A stretch of 49,060 nucleotides of DNA from the NCBI GenBank assembly GCA_001777515.1, contig MFEF01000022.1, positions 1-49,060 of the forward strand, given 5' to 3'. Position numbers and translations under genes: made by a program. Below the pieces are notes generated by a model. It ran no database searches, was not told the origin of the DNA, and saw nothing but the letters and a program-made list of their open reading frames with translations. Shown piece by piece: positions 15,586-24,385 of this stretch; the first letter of the stretch is position 1; each line of letters begins with the position of its first letter. Origin of the DNA: Candidatus Doudnabacteria bacterium RIFCSPHIGHO2_01_48_18. GTDB taxonomy: Bacteria > Patescibacteriota > Doudnabacteria > UBA920 > 2-01-FULL-46-14.

Positions 15586-17442
15586 ATGCCCAAAAATTAT
15601 AAAAAAGTTCAACTTACATCTTCTAATCTTGGTGAGAAAAAGATAGAGAAATTGCGTCATGTCCTGCCCGAAGCATTCAGCGAAAACAAAATTGACTGGG
15701 ACAAGCTCAAAGCCGCCTTGGACGGCCAGATTGACGGCAGGACGGAGAAGTTCAGCTTTGCCTGGGCGGGTAAAGGCAACGCCATCAAAAACGTGCTTGT
15801 GCCCAGTAAAGCCACGCTCCGACCCGCCAATGATGAAAGCGTGGATTTTGATAAAAGCAAAAATCTGTTCATTGAAGGCGACAACCTGGAAGTCCTAAAA
15901 CTCTTACAGAAAGCCTATTTTGAGCAGATAAAAATGATATACATTGACCCCCCGTATAACACAGGTGGTGATTTTGTCTACCACGATGATTTCAAAGCCC
16001 CGATTAAGGGTTATCTGGAACAGACGGGACAGGCCGATGCCGAGGGTAATAAACTCCAGACCAATACCGAAACGAGTGGCAGATACCATAGCGACTGGCT
16101 GACGATGATGTATCCTCGCCTTAAACTGGCGTGGAGTCTATTAAAACCCGATGGAGTAATCTTTATCAGCATAGACGATAACGAAGTCCATCACTTGCAG
16201 ATGATGTTGAATGAAATTTTTGGGGAAGAAAATGTAGAAACAATGGTTTGGCATAAGGTTGGTGATGATTCTGGAAGAATGAAAGTTACGTATAGATTTA
16301 GGTTGGAACACGAATACATACTCGTTGCCTACAAGAACAAAAATCAAGTTTTTTTCAAAAAATATAAAGAGGACAGAAATTATAAAAACATTTATACCAA
16401 TCCCGATAGCGACCGGCGTGGTGAGTATAAACAAGGGATAATTTCTAATACGGAAGAAAAGTCTAATAAAAAAAGTGAGAGATATTACACAGTTATTACA
16501 CCGTCTGGTAAGGAAATCACAAGACAATGGCGTGTTATTAAAGAAGAATTTGATAAGTTAAGAGCAGACAACCGAATTTACTTTGGTAAAAAAGGCGATT
16601 CTGTCCCGTCCCTTAAGGTGTTTATTAACGAACAAAAAGACGCAACGCCCATATCTATATTACAGGGACTGGGAACTGCAAAGACTGCGGGTATGGCACT
16701 GCTTAACATTTTTGATGGTAAAAGAGTTTTTGATTACCCAAAGCCAGTTGAACTTATTAAAAGGTTAATACAAATTTCCACGAAAGGGAGCGATTTAATT
16801 CTTGACTTTTTTGCTGGTTCTGGAGTTACCGCCCAGGCAATCCTTGAATTAAATCAAGAAGATAAAAACCATCGTAAATTTATTCTTGTTCAATTGCCAG
16901 AGCAGACCGAAATTAAAAGTGAAGCATATAGGGCTGGATATAAAACCATTGCCGATATTGCCAAAGAACGCATCCGCCGAGTTATTAAAGGTTATGGCAA
17001 CAAACCGACACCAATCAATGACGGCTTTAAGGTTTTTAAGCTGGGGCAGTCCAATTACGTGGAAAATCAGTTTGAGTATGACCCAGAAAAATCCGATGAA
17101 GAAAACCAAGCCGCCTTTGCCAAATACCTGGAAAAAGCGAAACAGTCATCGCTATTCCCCAAAGTCAAAGACCTGGATGTGGTGTATGAAAATATCGTCA
17201 AAGATGGTTTGTCTTTGAACTCTGTCATTACACAAAATAAATTAGGAAAGAACAGCATCTGCCAAGTTAAAGATGGCGACAGAGAGCTTTTAATCTCGCT
17301 GGATGCCAAGCTGGACAAGGACACGATAAAACTGCTGACGGACAAAGAATATAAGGGCAAGACCTTTGTTTGTCTGGACAACGCTTTGGATGACACTGCT
17401 AAAGCGAATTTAGGTTTGCACGTGGAATTGAAGACGATATAG
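15586..17442 (+). CDS. mod: type III restriction-modification DNA methyltransferase (Mod)
   Basis: Adenine-N6 methyltransferase that also carries target recognition for the type III enzyme. 618 aa from ATG at 15586; an upstream in-frame extension to 15505 runs through the structured RNA and is rejected. The catalytic DPPYNTGG (near residue 121) precedes the SAM-binding DFFAGSGVT (near 407), the beta-class order, with a long recognition region between. The C-terminal part (KVFKLGQSNYVENQF) is typical of Mod. It ends three bases before res, so the two are one operon. Confidence 0.93.
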   Translation: MPKNYKKVQLTSSNLGEKKIEKLRHVLPEAFSENKIDWDKLKAALDGQIDGRTEKFSFAWAGKGNAIKNVLVPSKATLRPANDESVDFDKSKNLFIEGDNLEVLKLLQKAYFEQIKMIYIDPPYNTGGDFVYHDDFKAPIKGYLEQTGQADAEGNKLQTNTETSGRYHSDWLTMMYPRLKLAWSLLKPDGVIFISIDDNEVHHLQMMLNEIFGEENVETMVWHKVGDDSGRMKVTYRFRLEHEYILVAYKNKNQVFFKKYKEDRNYKNIYTNPDSDRRGEYKQGIISNTEEKSNKKSERYYTVITPSGKEITRQWRVIKEEFDKLRADNRIYFGKKGDSVPSLKVFINEQKDATPISILQGLGTAKTAGMALLNIFDGKRVFDYPKPVELIKRLIQISTKGSDLILDFFAGSGVTAQAILELNQEDKNHRKFILVQLPEQTEIKSEAYRAGYKTIADIAKERIRRVIKGYGNKPTPINDGFKVFKLGQSNYVENQFEYDPEKSDEENQAAFAKYLEKAKQSSLFPKVKDLDVVYENIVKDGLSLNSVITQNKLGKNSICQVKDGDRELLISLDAKLDKDTIKLLTDKEYKGKTFVCLDNALDDTAKANLGLHVELKTI

Positions 17443-17445
17443 CTG

Positions 17446-20049
17446 ATGAAATTCCAATTTGACCCCAACCAAACATTTCAAATAGACGCCATCAAATCCA
17501 TCGTTGATGTTTTTGAAGGGCAGGAGAAAAATACATCCGCCCGCAATTTGGCTGGCGACTTGTTTGGTATTTACCCGAATTTTCTAAGCCTATCGGTAAA
17601 AGAAGTTTTGGCGAACGTAAAAAAAATCCAAGAGAAGAATGCAATTAAAAACGGCGGGATAATGCAGGACTTGGATTTTTCTATTGAAATGGAAACAGGG
17701 ACAGGTAAGACTTACGTTTACCTCCGCACGATATTTGAGCTTAACAAAAAATACGGCTGGAAAAAATTTATCGTGATTGTCCCGTCCGTCGCTATCCGCG
17801 AGGGCGTGATTAAGACCTTGCAGATTACCCAGGAACATTTTAAGGGACTTTATGATAGCGTGCCGTATCGTTTTTACGAATACCAGTCCAAGAACATCTC
17901 CCAGGTGCGGCATTTTGCCGCAAGTGGCAACATTGAAATAATGGTGATGACTATCCAATCTTTTAATGCGGACGCAAGGGTATTGTATACAGAAAGAGAC
18001 CAGATGCAGGGCGAACAGCCAATTACTTTTTTGCAGAAGGCCAACCCGATACTGATTCTCGATGAGCCACAGAATATGGAAGGCGACGCCACGCAGGAAC
18101 GGTTAAAGCGGTTTAATTCTTTGTTCCGTTTGCGGTATTCTGCCACCCACAAAACCTTACATAACCTGATGTATCAGCTTGCTCCTCACCACGCCTATAA
18201 GATGGGTTTGGTAAAAAAGATTGAAGTGTTTTCCGTGTTGGATAGCGACGATGCTCCCAGTGTTTACGTAAATTTGATTGATGTAACCTCTCTCCGCAAT
18301 ACTTTAAAGGCCAAACTGGGGGTTACTGCGATTGATGCGACAGGCAAAGTCGCCAAGAAGAAAATTACAGTTAAACAAGGCGATGACTTAAAAGAAAAGG
18401 CCAACAATCCTGCTTACAAAGGTTTTGTAGTGGAAGCTCTAACTGCCAATGCTCCTGACTTTGGCTCTGTTGGCTCAATCCGTTTTACAAATAACATTAC
18501 AGTTAAGATTGGCGATAGCATAGGCGGCAACAAGGAAGAGATAATGAAGCGGCAGATTGCCGAAACCGTGCGACTACATTTTGAAAAAAAGCAGAAAATG
18601 ACTGAACTGGGTATTAAAGTATTGTCTCTGTTCTTCATTGACCGAGTGGACAGTTACGTGAAAAATGATGGCTTTATTCGAAAAACCTTTATTATGGAAT
18701 TTAATCGTCAGAAAAAAGAATTTGGGTTTGATAGTTTAGATGTGGATACTGTGCACAAAGGCTATTTTGCGATGAGAAATAACGAGTATTTAGAACGAGA
18801 GGCGGCCATAGCTGAAAATCAGGAAGCCTACGAACTGATAATGAAAGAAAAGGAGCGTCTACTGTCCTTTGATGAGCCGACAGAATTTATTTTTTCCCAC
18901 TCCGCACTAAAGGAAGGCTGGGACAATCCGAATGTATTTAATATCTGCACGCTAAATGCCACGGCTTCCGTTATGAAAAAACGACAAGAGATTGGCCGTG
19001 GTATGCGACTATGCGTCAACCAAGAAGGAATAAGGCAGTTTGTCAGACAAATCAATCTCTTGTCTGTTGTGGCAAATGAAAGCTATAGCGATTATGTCGG
19101 CCAGTTGCAAGCCGAGTTTATAGAAGATGGTATCTACAAAGCCCCACCCGCTCCCAGCAATGCCAGGGGCAGGATTCCCATAAAACTCAAAAAGAACTTT
19201 CAAAAGGATAATAATTTTAAGCAACTATGGAACAGAATATCTCGCAAGACCCGCTACTTTGTTACGGTGAACAGCCAAAAGCTCATTGATGGATGTGCTG
19301 AACATATTGCCAGACTTAACATTCCCAAGCCACAAATCAAGGTGGAGCGGGCAGGACTGGATATTACAATCGAAGGCATAGAAGCCCGTCGTTTAGGCAG
19401 TGATTCGCAAAAAATCACAGACAAGAAAAAACTGATTGATTGCATTAACTTTATCAAAGAAGAAACCAAGCTAACCCGTAACAGCGTAGTCGAAATTCTG
19501 GCTAAAGCAGGTAACTTTAACTCTTTAATCAACAATCCCGACAGGTTCAGTTTTGACGCCGCCCAAATTATAAAAACTGAACTGATAAAAAATTATATTG
19601 AACAAATAGCTTACGAGATAATTCCCGAAATCTACCATGCAGACGAGTTTAAGGATGACGATGGTTATCAAGATTCGGTGTGTAATGTTGACCGCTCTAT
19701 TTACGATGCAATAGTCTACGACTCCAACGTGGAAAAAGACTTTGCCCTTAAACTTAATGGCGATGAGCGGATAAAGCTATTTATCAAATTGCCTAATTGG
19801 TTCAAGATAGAAACCCCGCTCGGCGGCTACAATCCCGATTGGGCGATTGTTACGGTGAAGCGTGATTTGCACGGTCAGGAAAGCGACGAGAAAATCTTTT
19901 TTGTCATTGAAACCAAAGGCGATGTTGACAATTTAAGACCTATTGAAGCAGGTAAAATCCATTCAGCCAAAAAGCACTTTGAAGTCATACACGTTAAATA
20001 CAGCGAAGTAGAAAGTTACCAGCAGTTTACCGAACAACTAATTGTATGA
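17446..20049 (+). CDS. res: type III restriction enzyme, helicase-nuclease subunit (Res)
   Basis: ATP-dependent subunit that translocates or switches on DNA and cleaves when two unmethylated sites are met. 867 aa: SF2 helicase with Walker A ETGTGKT (83-89), DEPQ box (206), motif VI EIGRGMRL, then a C-terminal PD-(D/E)xK nuclease with NPDWAIV (Asp near 798) and IETKG (Glu near 822, Lys 824). All key residues are present, so the enzyme looks intact. It is coupled to mod and followed after 13 bases by a small acidic gene. Confidence 0.93.
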   Translation: MKFQFDPNQTFQIDAIKSIVDVFEGQEKNTSARNLAGDLFGIYPNFLSLSVKEVLANVKKIQEKNAIKNGGIMQDLDFSIEMETGTGKTYVYLRTIFELNKKYGWKKFIVIVPSVAIREGVIKTLQITQEHFKGLYDSVPYRFYEYQSKNISQVRHFAASGNIEIMVMTIQSFNADARVLYTERDQMQGEQPITFLQKANPILILDEPQNMEGDATQERLKRFNSLFRLRYSATHKTLHNLMYQLAPHHAYKMGLVKKIEVFSVLDSDDAPSVYVNLIDVTSLRNTLKAKLGVTAIDATGKVAKKKITVKQGDDLKEKANNPAYKGFVVEALTANAPDFGSVGSIRFTNNITVKIGDSIGGNKEEIMKRQIAETVRLHFEKKQKMTELGIKVLSLFFIDRVDSYVKNDGFIRKTFIMEFNRQKKEFGFDSLDVDTVHKGYFAMRNNEYLEREAAIAENQEAYELIMKEKERLLSFDEPTEFIFSHSALKEGWDNPNVFNICTLNATASVMKKRQEIGRGMRLCVNQEGIRQFVRQINLLSVVANESYSDYVGQLQAEFIEDGIYKAPPAPSNARGRIPIKLKKNFQKDNNFKQLWNRISRKTRYFVTVNSQKLIDGCAEHIARLNIPKPQIKVERAGLDITIEGIEARRLGSDSQKITDKKKLIDCINFIKEETKLTRNSVVEILAKAGNFNSLINNPDRFSFDAAQIIKTELIKNYIEQIAYEIIPEIYHADEFKDDDGYQDSVCNVDRSIYDAIVYDSNVEKDFALKLNGDERIKLFIKLPNWFKIETPLGGYNPDWAIVTVKRDLHGQESDEKIFFVIETKGDVDNLRPIEAGKIHSAKKHFEVIHVKYSEVESYQQFTEQLIV

Positions 20050-20062
20050 CTAAAAAAATAAT

Positions 20063-20224
20063 ATGGAAAATGAGTTTTCGGATGACGAAATAGACGAAGA
20101 TATTGCCGAACTGATGGAAACTTACGATTTGGATGAGGACACGGCCGAACGGGTCAGGGATATTATGGACGAATACGGCGTTGACGAGGATGACGCCGTT
20201 GAACTTGAGGACGCTGGGTTGTAA
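20063..20224 (+). CDS. highly acidic 53-aa protein with internal repeat
   Basis: MENEFSDDEIDEDIAELM begins a 53-residue protein with 25 Asp/Glu and only two Arg (net charge about -23). Two similar helical units can be aligned: ELMETYDLDEDTAERV and DIMDEYGVDEDDAVELE. It starts 13 bases after res and is followed by a terminator, so it is the last gene of the mod-res operon. I do not know the family. Such charge suits a DNA-mimic or a binding partner of Res; this is speculation from composition and position. Confidence 0.65.
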   Translation: MENEFSDDEIDEDIAELMETYDLDEDTAERVRDIMDEYGVDEDDAVELEDAGL

Positions 20225-20243
20225 ATAACGCTATTCTAACAAA

Positions 20244-20265
20244 GGCTCCCAAATGGGAGTTTTTG
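20244..20265 (+). terminator. terminator of the mod-res operon
   Basis: CTCCC (20246-20250) pairs with GGGAG (20255-20259) around AAAT and is followed by TTTTTG. Confidence 0.75.
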
Positions 20266-20299
20266 ATTTGTGGAAAACGGTAGCGACGTTAGGTGATTT

Positions 20300-20317
20300 T
20301 TGATAAAATGGTATCAA
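20300..20317 (+). promoter_or_regulatory. operator-like repeat and extended -10 before dinD
   Basis: The inverted repeat TTGATA (20300-20305) and TATCAA (20312-20317) overlaps a TGATAAAAT extended -10 (TAAAAT at 20304-20309). A repressor bound here would cover the promoter. The start codon of dinD lies 26 bases downstream of the -10 box. Confidence 0.45.
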
Positions 20318-20335
20318 CATTAAAAATTACAATTT

Positions 20336-21169
20336 ATGACTAACGAAATTACGGCACCTCACAAAGACTTTGAGAGCATAAAAAAAATTGACGAGAATGG
20401 AGTTGAGTATTGGGAAGCTCGTGAATTGCTACCTATTTTAGGCTATGAAAAGTGGGAAAAAGCAGAGGAAGTTATTGCAAGAGCCGCTCGCGCCTGCCTA
20501 AATAGCGGCCAGAATGTGGATAACCATTTTCACCAAACGGGGAAAATGGTCAAAATTGGCTCAAATACAGTAAGAAAAGTAAGGGATTATAAGCTCGACC
20601 GCTATGCTTGCTATTTAGTCGCCCAGAACGGAGACTCCAATAAACCTGAAATAGCGATGGCTCAAACCTACTTTGCTATTCAGACCAGAAGGCAGGAGAT
20701 TTTTGACCAACTGCCAGATGTTGCAAAGAGATTATTCATCAGGAACGAAGTGTCTGACCATAATAAAAAATTGTTCAAAACAGCCAAAGAAGCAGGGGTA
20801 AATAAATTCGGTTTGTTTAATGATGCTGGTTATCAAGGTCTATACGGCTCGTCATTGTCCGAGGTTGAACAAAAGAAAGGAATTAAAAAAGGAGAGTTAT
20901 TGGATAGGGCTGGCTCAACAGAACTGGCCGCAAATCTATTTCGTATTACACAAACTGACGAAAAGATTAAGAAGGGCAATATCAAAGGCGAGACTGCGGC
21001 CACGAGTGCTCATTTTATGGTTGGAGGCAAAGTAAGGCAGACTATAAAAGATATTGGCGGAGAGACACCAGAAAACTTGCCAGCCGAAAGGCATATCAAA
21101 GAGGTAAAGAAAGAGTTGAGGCAACTTGAAAAAGTGGAAAGAAAAAAACTCAAAGGCCAGTCAGTGTGA
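20336..21169 (+). CDS. dinD: DinD-like DNA-damage-inducible protein D
   Basis: 277 aa of the DinD family. The N-terminal half is BRO-N/KilA-N-like, with EYWEARELLPILGYEKWEKAEEVI and KLDRYACYLVAQNGD. The C-terminal half holds DHNKKLFKTAKEAGV, GLYGSSLSEVEQKKGIKKGELLDRAGSTEL and a basic coiled tail. E. coli DinD inhibits RecA-mediated strand exchange and is SOS-induced; the same is inferred, not shown, here. Homologues often accompany restriction-modification genes on mobile elements, as here. A clear terminator follows. Confidence 0.88.
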   Translation: MTNEITAPHKDFESIKKIDENGVEYWEARELLPILGYEKWEKAEEVIARAARACLNSGQNVDNHFHQTGKMVKIGSNTVRKVRDYKLDRYACYLVAQNGDSNKPEIAMAQTYFAIQTRRQEIFDQLPDVAKRLFIRNEVSDHNKKLFKTAKEAGVNKFGLFNDAGYQGLYGSSLSEVEQKKGIKKGELLDRAGSTELAANLFRITQTDEKIKKGNIKGETAATSAHFMVGGKVRQTIKDIGGETPENLPAERHIKEVKKELRQLEKVERKKLKGQSV

Positions 21170-21198
21170 AGGATGGCTCGATTGCCCTTGAGACAACC

Positions 21199-21223
21199 AA
21201 AAAAGCGCGATATGCGCTTTTTT
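21199..21223 (+). terminator. terminator after dinD
   Basis: AAAAGCGC and GCGCTTTT arms around GATAT, with T/A runs on both sides, 30 bases after the dinD stop. It is the last recognisable feature of the element. Confidence 0.75.
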
Positions 21224-21330
21224 CATACTAATGCCGCTTGTAGGCAGGGATTTTGATTTCAAAGGAAAAGGGTATCAATTTGGGGTTTGTTTCAATAACT
21301 TGATGTCGGTTTGTGTCCTTACCATACCGA

Positions 21331-21360
21331 TTGATAGTGGCATGGTCAATACATTATAAT
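21331..21360 (+). promoter_or_regulatory. phosphohexomutase promoter
   Basis: TTGATA (21331-21336), 18-base spacer, perfect TATAAT (21355-21360), then seven bases to the ATG. This predicts a leaderless transcript. Confidence 0.7.
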
Positions 21361-21367
21361 AAAGCGC

Positions 21368-22747
21368 ATGAAAGAAACAAGTATATTCCACGCTTACGAT
21401 ATAAGAGGAGTCTATCCTAAGGAGATTAGTATAGAGGACGCTTACCGCATTGGCTGGGCGTTTGCCAAGTTTCTTAAAACTAACCTGAAAATAAAACCGC
21501 CATCTGGTGGACCGCTAGAGGTTGTCCTTGGCATGGATATGCGCGGCTCTTCGCCGTTTTTGGCGCGTGAGCTGATCCGCAGTTTCAATGATCAGGGGAT
21601 TGATGTGGCAGAGATCGGCAAGGTGCCAACCCCGGCTTTTTATCACGCAGTTGCGTTCAAAGATTTTCCAGCTGGCGTAATGGTCACTGCCTCGCACAAT
21701 CCCAAAGAGTACAATGGCATGAAATTCTGCGGCCCCAAGGCATCGGCAATCGGCCTCGGGTCAGGGCTTGAGAAAATCCAAGAATATTTTGAATCTTCAG
21801 AAACGCCACAGCCGGTAAAGCCGCGCGGAAAAATGCGCTCGGTAGAGGGAATCAATTCGTCCTATGTCAATCAGGAGCTTTCTTATCTCAATCCGGCCAA
21901 AATTAAAAAAATCAAGATTGCCGCTGATCCTGCCAACACCATGGGGGCGCTTGAGCTGGAGGAGCTGTTCGCGCGCATAGATTGCGAGCCTATCAAGGTT
22001 AATTGGGAACTGAATGGCAACATGCCGGTCCATGAAGCTAACCCCATCAAACCAGAAACGCTCAGGCAGCTGCAGCAGATAATCTTGAACGAAAAAGCAG
22101 ATTTTGGCATCGCTACTGACGGCGACGGCGACCGTATTGCTTTTCTCGATGAAAAAGCACAGATCATACCTTCAGCGATCGTGCTCGGATTGGTGGCGCA
22201 GGAGCTGCTCAAAAAGCGGCCAGGCGCGAAAATCGGCTATGATCTGCGCTCCAGCAAGATCACTCGCGAAATGATCGAGCGGGCCGGGGGCGAGCCAGTG
22301 GAAACCATGGTCGGACATTCGCTCATCAAAAAGCTGATGGTAGAAAAAGACGTGTTGTTTTCCGGCGAGCTGTCGAGCCACTATTATTTCCGGGAAAATT
22401 TTAACTATGAATCGCCGATTTTTGTGGCTGCTGTGCTTCTGCTCATCCGATCAGATCTCGACAAGCCGTTTTCAGAAATCTGGCAGCCGTTCAACAAATA
22501 TTTTCATTCGGGCGAGTTGAATTTTCAGGTGGAAGACAAGGCAGGTATGATGGAAAAATTGGAAAAAAAATACGCTGACGGGAAAGCCAGCAAACTAGAC
22601 GGATTAAAAGTTGAATACAAAGACTGGTGGTTTTCAGTCCGGCCCTCAAACACTGAGCCGTATCTTCGCCTTAATCTCGAAGCTGATACAGAAGCGATAA
22701 TGAAGAACAAGGTAGAGAAAATTTCCAAAGAAATTTCCTCTCAATAA
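21368..22747 (+). CDS. phosphomannomutase/phosphoglucomutase
   Basis: Alpha-D-phosphohexomutase of 459 aa that interconverts hexose 1- and 6-phosphates for nucleotide-sugar and envelope synthesis. Four domains are visible: substrate entry with YDIRGVYP, the phosphoserine loop VTASHNPKEYNG, the metal loop TDGDGDRIAF, the sugar loop GELSSHYYF, and the phosphate-binding C-terminal RPSNTEPYLRLN. All active-site motifs are intact. Mannose versus glucose preference cannot be settled from sequence; the GELSSHYYF loop fits the dual ManB/AlgC type. Confidence 0.93.
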   Translation: MKETSIFHAYDIRGVYPKEISIEDAYRIGWAFAKFLKTNLKIKPPSGGPLEVVLGMDMRGSSPFLARELIRSFNDQGIDVAEIGKVPTPAFYHAVAFKDFPAGVMVTASHNPKEYNGMKFCGPKASAIGLGSGLEKIQEYFESSETPQPVKPRGKMRSVEGINSSYVNQELSYLNPAKIKKIKIAADPANTMGALELEELFARIDCEPIKVNWELNGNMPVHEANPIKPETLRQLQQIILNEKADFGIATDGDGDRIAFLDEKAQIIPSAIVLGLVAQELLKKRPGAKIGYDLRSSKITREMIERAGGEPVETMVGHSLIKKLMVEKDVLFSGELSSHYYFRENFNYESPIFVAAVLLLIRSDLDKPFSEIWQPFNKYFHSGELNFQVEDKAGMMEKLEKKYADGKASKLDGLKVEYKDWWFSVRPSNTEPYLRLNLEADTEAIMKNKVEKISKEISSQ

Positions 22748-22754
22748 GGATTTT

Positions 22755-22787
22755 CTCCCCTTGAGAGGGGAGGGTAGGGAGAGGTAG
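22755..22787 (+). repeat. left hairpin and inverted repeat of the DUF559 unit
   Basis: CTCCCC (22755-22760) pairs with GGGGAG (22767-22772); directly after comes GGGAGAGGTAG (22777-22787), up to the start codon. The last part is an inverted match to CTACCTCTCTCC at 23269, on the other side of the gene. Confidence 0.55.
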
Positions 22788-23243
22788 ATGGTCCGTATTA
22801 TACCAGAAAATTATAAAAGGCTGACCAGATTGCTTTGAACCAATCAGACGCCTTGGGAAACAAAGCTATGGTATTATCTTCGCGGAAACCGTTTCAAAGG
22901 GTTAAAATTTAAACGACAGTATAAAATCGGCAATTTTATTGCTGATTTTTATCCAGCACCTTCCAGAATACCCCGCAGCTTGCTGCGGGGATGAATGGCT
23001 CAATATAGCCTTCCTGCGGGGTGCAATACCCCGACAGGAAGGTGCTGGATTTATTGCTCCGAAAAAAAATTGATTATTGAAATCGATGGCGGACAACACA
23101 ACGCGGATCAGAATAAATCCGCGGATGCCACACGAACAGAATTTTTAGGAAATGAAGGATTTAAAGTATTGAGATTCTGGAATAGTGAGATAGATAATAA
23201 TATTGAAGGCGTTTTGGAACAAATAAAAAGAGAGGTGTCTTGA
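22788..23243 (+). pseudogene. DUF559 endonuclease-like protein, broken
   Basis: Reassembled, the frame reads ENYKRLTRLL, then LWYYLRGNRFKGLKFKRQ, IGNFIADFY, and after an insertion KKLIIEIDGGQH and FKVLRFWN. This is the DUF559 family, a PD-(D/E)xK fold related to very-short-patch repair nucleases. Two lesions are visible: TGA after RLTRLL, where CGA Arg would fit, and the 98-bp palindromic element inserted at DFY|CSEKK, which brings a stop in this frame. The original TTTATTGC site can be read across both junctions. The gene is flanked by inverted hairpin repeats. Confidence 0.85.
22952..23049 (+). mobile_element. 98-bp palindromic element, copy 1 (in DUF559)
   Basis: The terminal inverted repeats TCCAGCACCTTCC and GGAAGGTGCTGGA are 13 bp long. 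Inside are a CCCCGCAGC/GCTGCGGGG hairpin and a second GGGGT/ACCCC hairpin. Direct TTTA lies on both sides (22948-22951 and 23050-23053). Deleting element plus one TTTA restores a clean DUF559 reading frame at this point, which proves insertion. Confidence 0.9.
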
Positions 23244-23257
23244 CTACCTCTTTGCCC

Positions 23258-23320
23258 TTTCAAGCCAACTACCTCTCTCCCCAAGAGTACTTGGGACTCT
23301 CTCCTCACAAGGAGAGAGTA
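23258..23320. repeat. right hairpins of the DUF559 unit
   Basis: CTACCTCTCTCC (23269-23280) mirrors the sequence before the gene. Two hairpins follow: CCCAAG/CTTGGG (23280-23295) and ACTCTCTCC/GGAGAGAGT (23296-23319). They also sit just past the trpS stop and could end its minus-strand transcript. Confidence 0.55.
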
Positions 23321-23332
23321 ATAGGTTGTTCA

Positions 23333-24313
23333 TTACAGTACCAAGCCCATTTTGGTTTTGACCTCTGTCAGGGTCCTGGCGGCCACCGCCTGGGCTTTTT
23401 CTTTTCCTTCCGCCAGGATGCGCATGACTTGCTCTGGATTTTTTTCGAGTTCTTTGCGTCGCCGACGGTAATCAGCAAAATGATGGGCAATGAGCTTTGC
23501 CAGGTTCTTTTTGAGATCAGAATACTTGATGTTGCCTGAGGCAAACGCTTCCTTGAAGAAATTGAACTCTTCTGGCTCGCCGAAATTTTCAAGCAAAGTA
23601 AAAAGATTTTTCGTACCAGCACTCATCTGCTTGGTGCTGCCAGTGTCAGTAACAGCTTTGGAGATTTTTTTCTCGATCACCGCTGCCTCGTCGTTCATAT
23701 TGATAACATGTCCTTCGCCCAGTGATTTGCTCATTTTTTTGCTTGGCTCAAGGAGGCTCATCACCCGGGGGGTTTTGGTCAGAAGCGGTTTGATTTGTTC
23801 AAAGGTAGAGCCAAAGCGGGCGTTGAATTTGCGCGCAATGTCATTGGCAAGCTCGAGGTGCTGCAGCTGATCCTCGCCAACCGGCACCCCAAACGGCTTG
23901 TACAGTAAAATATCCGCGGCCTGCAGGACCGGATAGGTGAAGAGTCCAGCGTTGATGTTTTCCTTTTGCCGGGCCGCCTTGTCTTTGTACTGGGTCATCC
24001 GTTCCAGAAACGAAACCGGAGTCAGCGTTGCAAAATACCAGGCCAGCTCCGCGTGCTGCGGTACCTGAGACTGGATGAAGATCGTTGATTTTTTTGGATC
24101 AATACCCGAGGCCAGCAGCTCGATGACAGTAGCCATGATCTGCTCCCGTTTTTCGGCTGGTTTATAATCAGCCGTGAGTGAATGCATGTCGACCACGGCA
24201 AAATAGGTTTCGTATTGGTCTTGCAGTTTTATCCAGTTGGCAACCGCGCCGAGGTAGTTGCCAATATGCAGTTTGCCGGTAGGCTGGATTCCCGAAAGTA
24301 CGCGCTGGTTCAT
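23333..24313 (-). CDS. trpS: tryptophanyl-tRNA synthetase
   Basis: Class I aminoacyl-tRNA synthetase that charges tRNA-Trp. 326 aa, the normal bacterial length. It starts MNQRVLSGIQPTGKLHIGNYLG with the HIGH-type motif HIGN, has the Trp-binding region with AVVDMHSLTADY, GEDQLQHLELANDIARKFN, and the KMSKS loop (SKKMSKSLGE). A perfect TATAAT (24327-24322) lies eight bases before the ATG, so the mRNA may be leaderless; the -35 box is weak. Confidence 0.97.
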   Translation of the reverse strand: MNQRVLSGIQPTGKLHIGNYLGAVANWIKLQDQYETYFAVVDMHSLTADYKPAEKREQIMATVIELLASGIDPKKSTIFIQSQVPQHAELAWYFATLTPVSFLERMTQYKDKAARQKENINAGLFTYPVLQAADILLYKPFGVPVGEDQLQHLELANDIARKFNARFGSTFEQIKPLLTKTPRVMSLLEPSKKMSKSLGEGHVINMNDEAAVIEKKISKAVTDTGSTKQMSAGTKNLFTLLENFGEPEEFNFFKEAFASGNIKYSDLKKNLAKLIAHHFADYRRRRKELEKNPEQVMRILAEGKEKAQAVAARTLTEVKTKMGLVL

Positions 24314-24385
24314 ATGGATTGATTATACTGTAACAATTTACAAAACAAAAGGATCCGAACTAGTCGCCGGATCCTCTGCGCGGTA

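Larger units (their letters stand above)
9859..21230. mobile_element. integrated element at the 5' end of ychF (bounds approximate)
   Basis: The stretch from the recombinase to dinD is more A/T-rich than its flanks and carries typical element functions: recombinase, excisionase-like HTH, gene-II-like replication protein with an origin-like region, DUF5659, type III restriction-modification and dinD. The left border is set by the recombinase reading into ychF. The right border lies somewhere between the dinD terminator and the promoter at 21331; I found no convincing long att repeat. Confidence 0.65.

Noticed and set aside
9925-21258. ATTTTGATT at both ends of the element as an att repeat
   Set aside because: Only 9 bp of A/T-rich sequence; expected by chance, and the flanking bases differ.
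10834-22838. TGA read as an amino acid (genetic code 25)
   Set aside because: TGA closes many intact genes here (hrcA with ATGA overlap, grpE, sortase, purF, res, dinD), so the two internal TGA codons are treated as nonsense changes.
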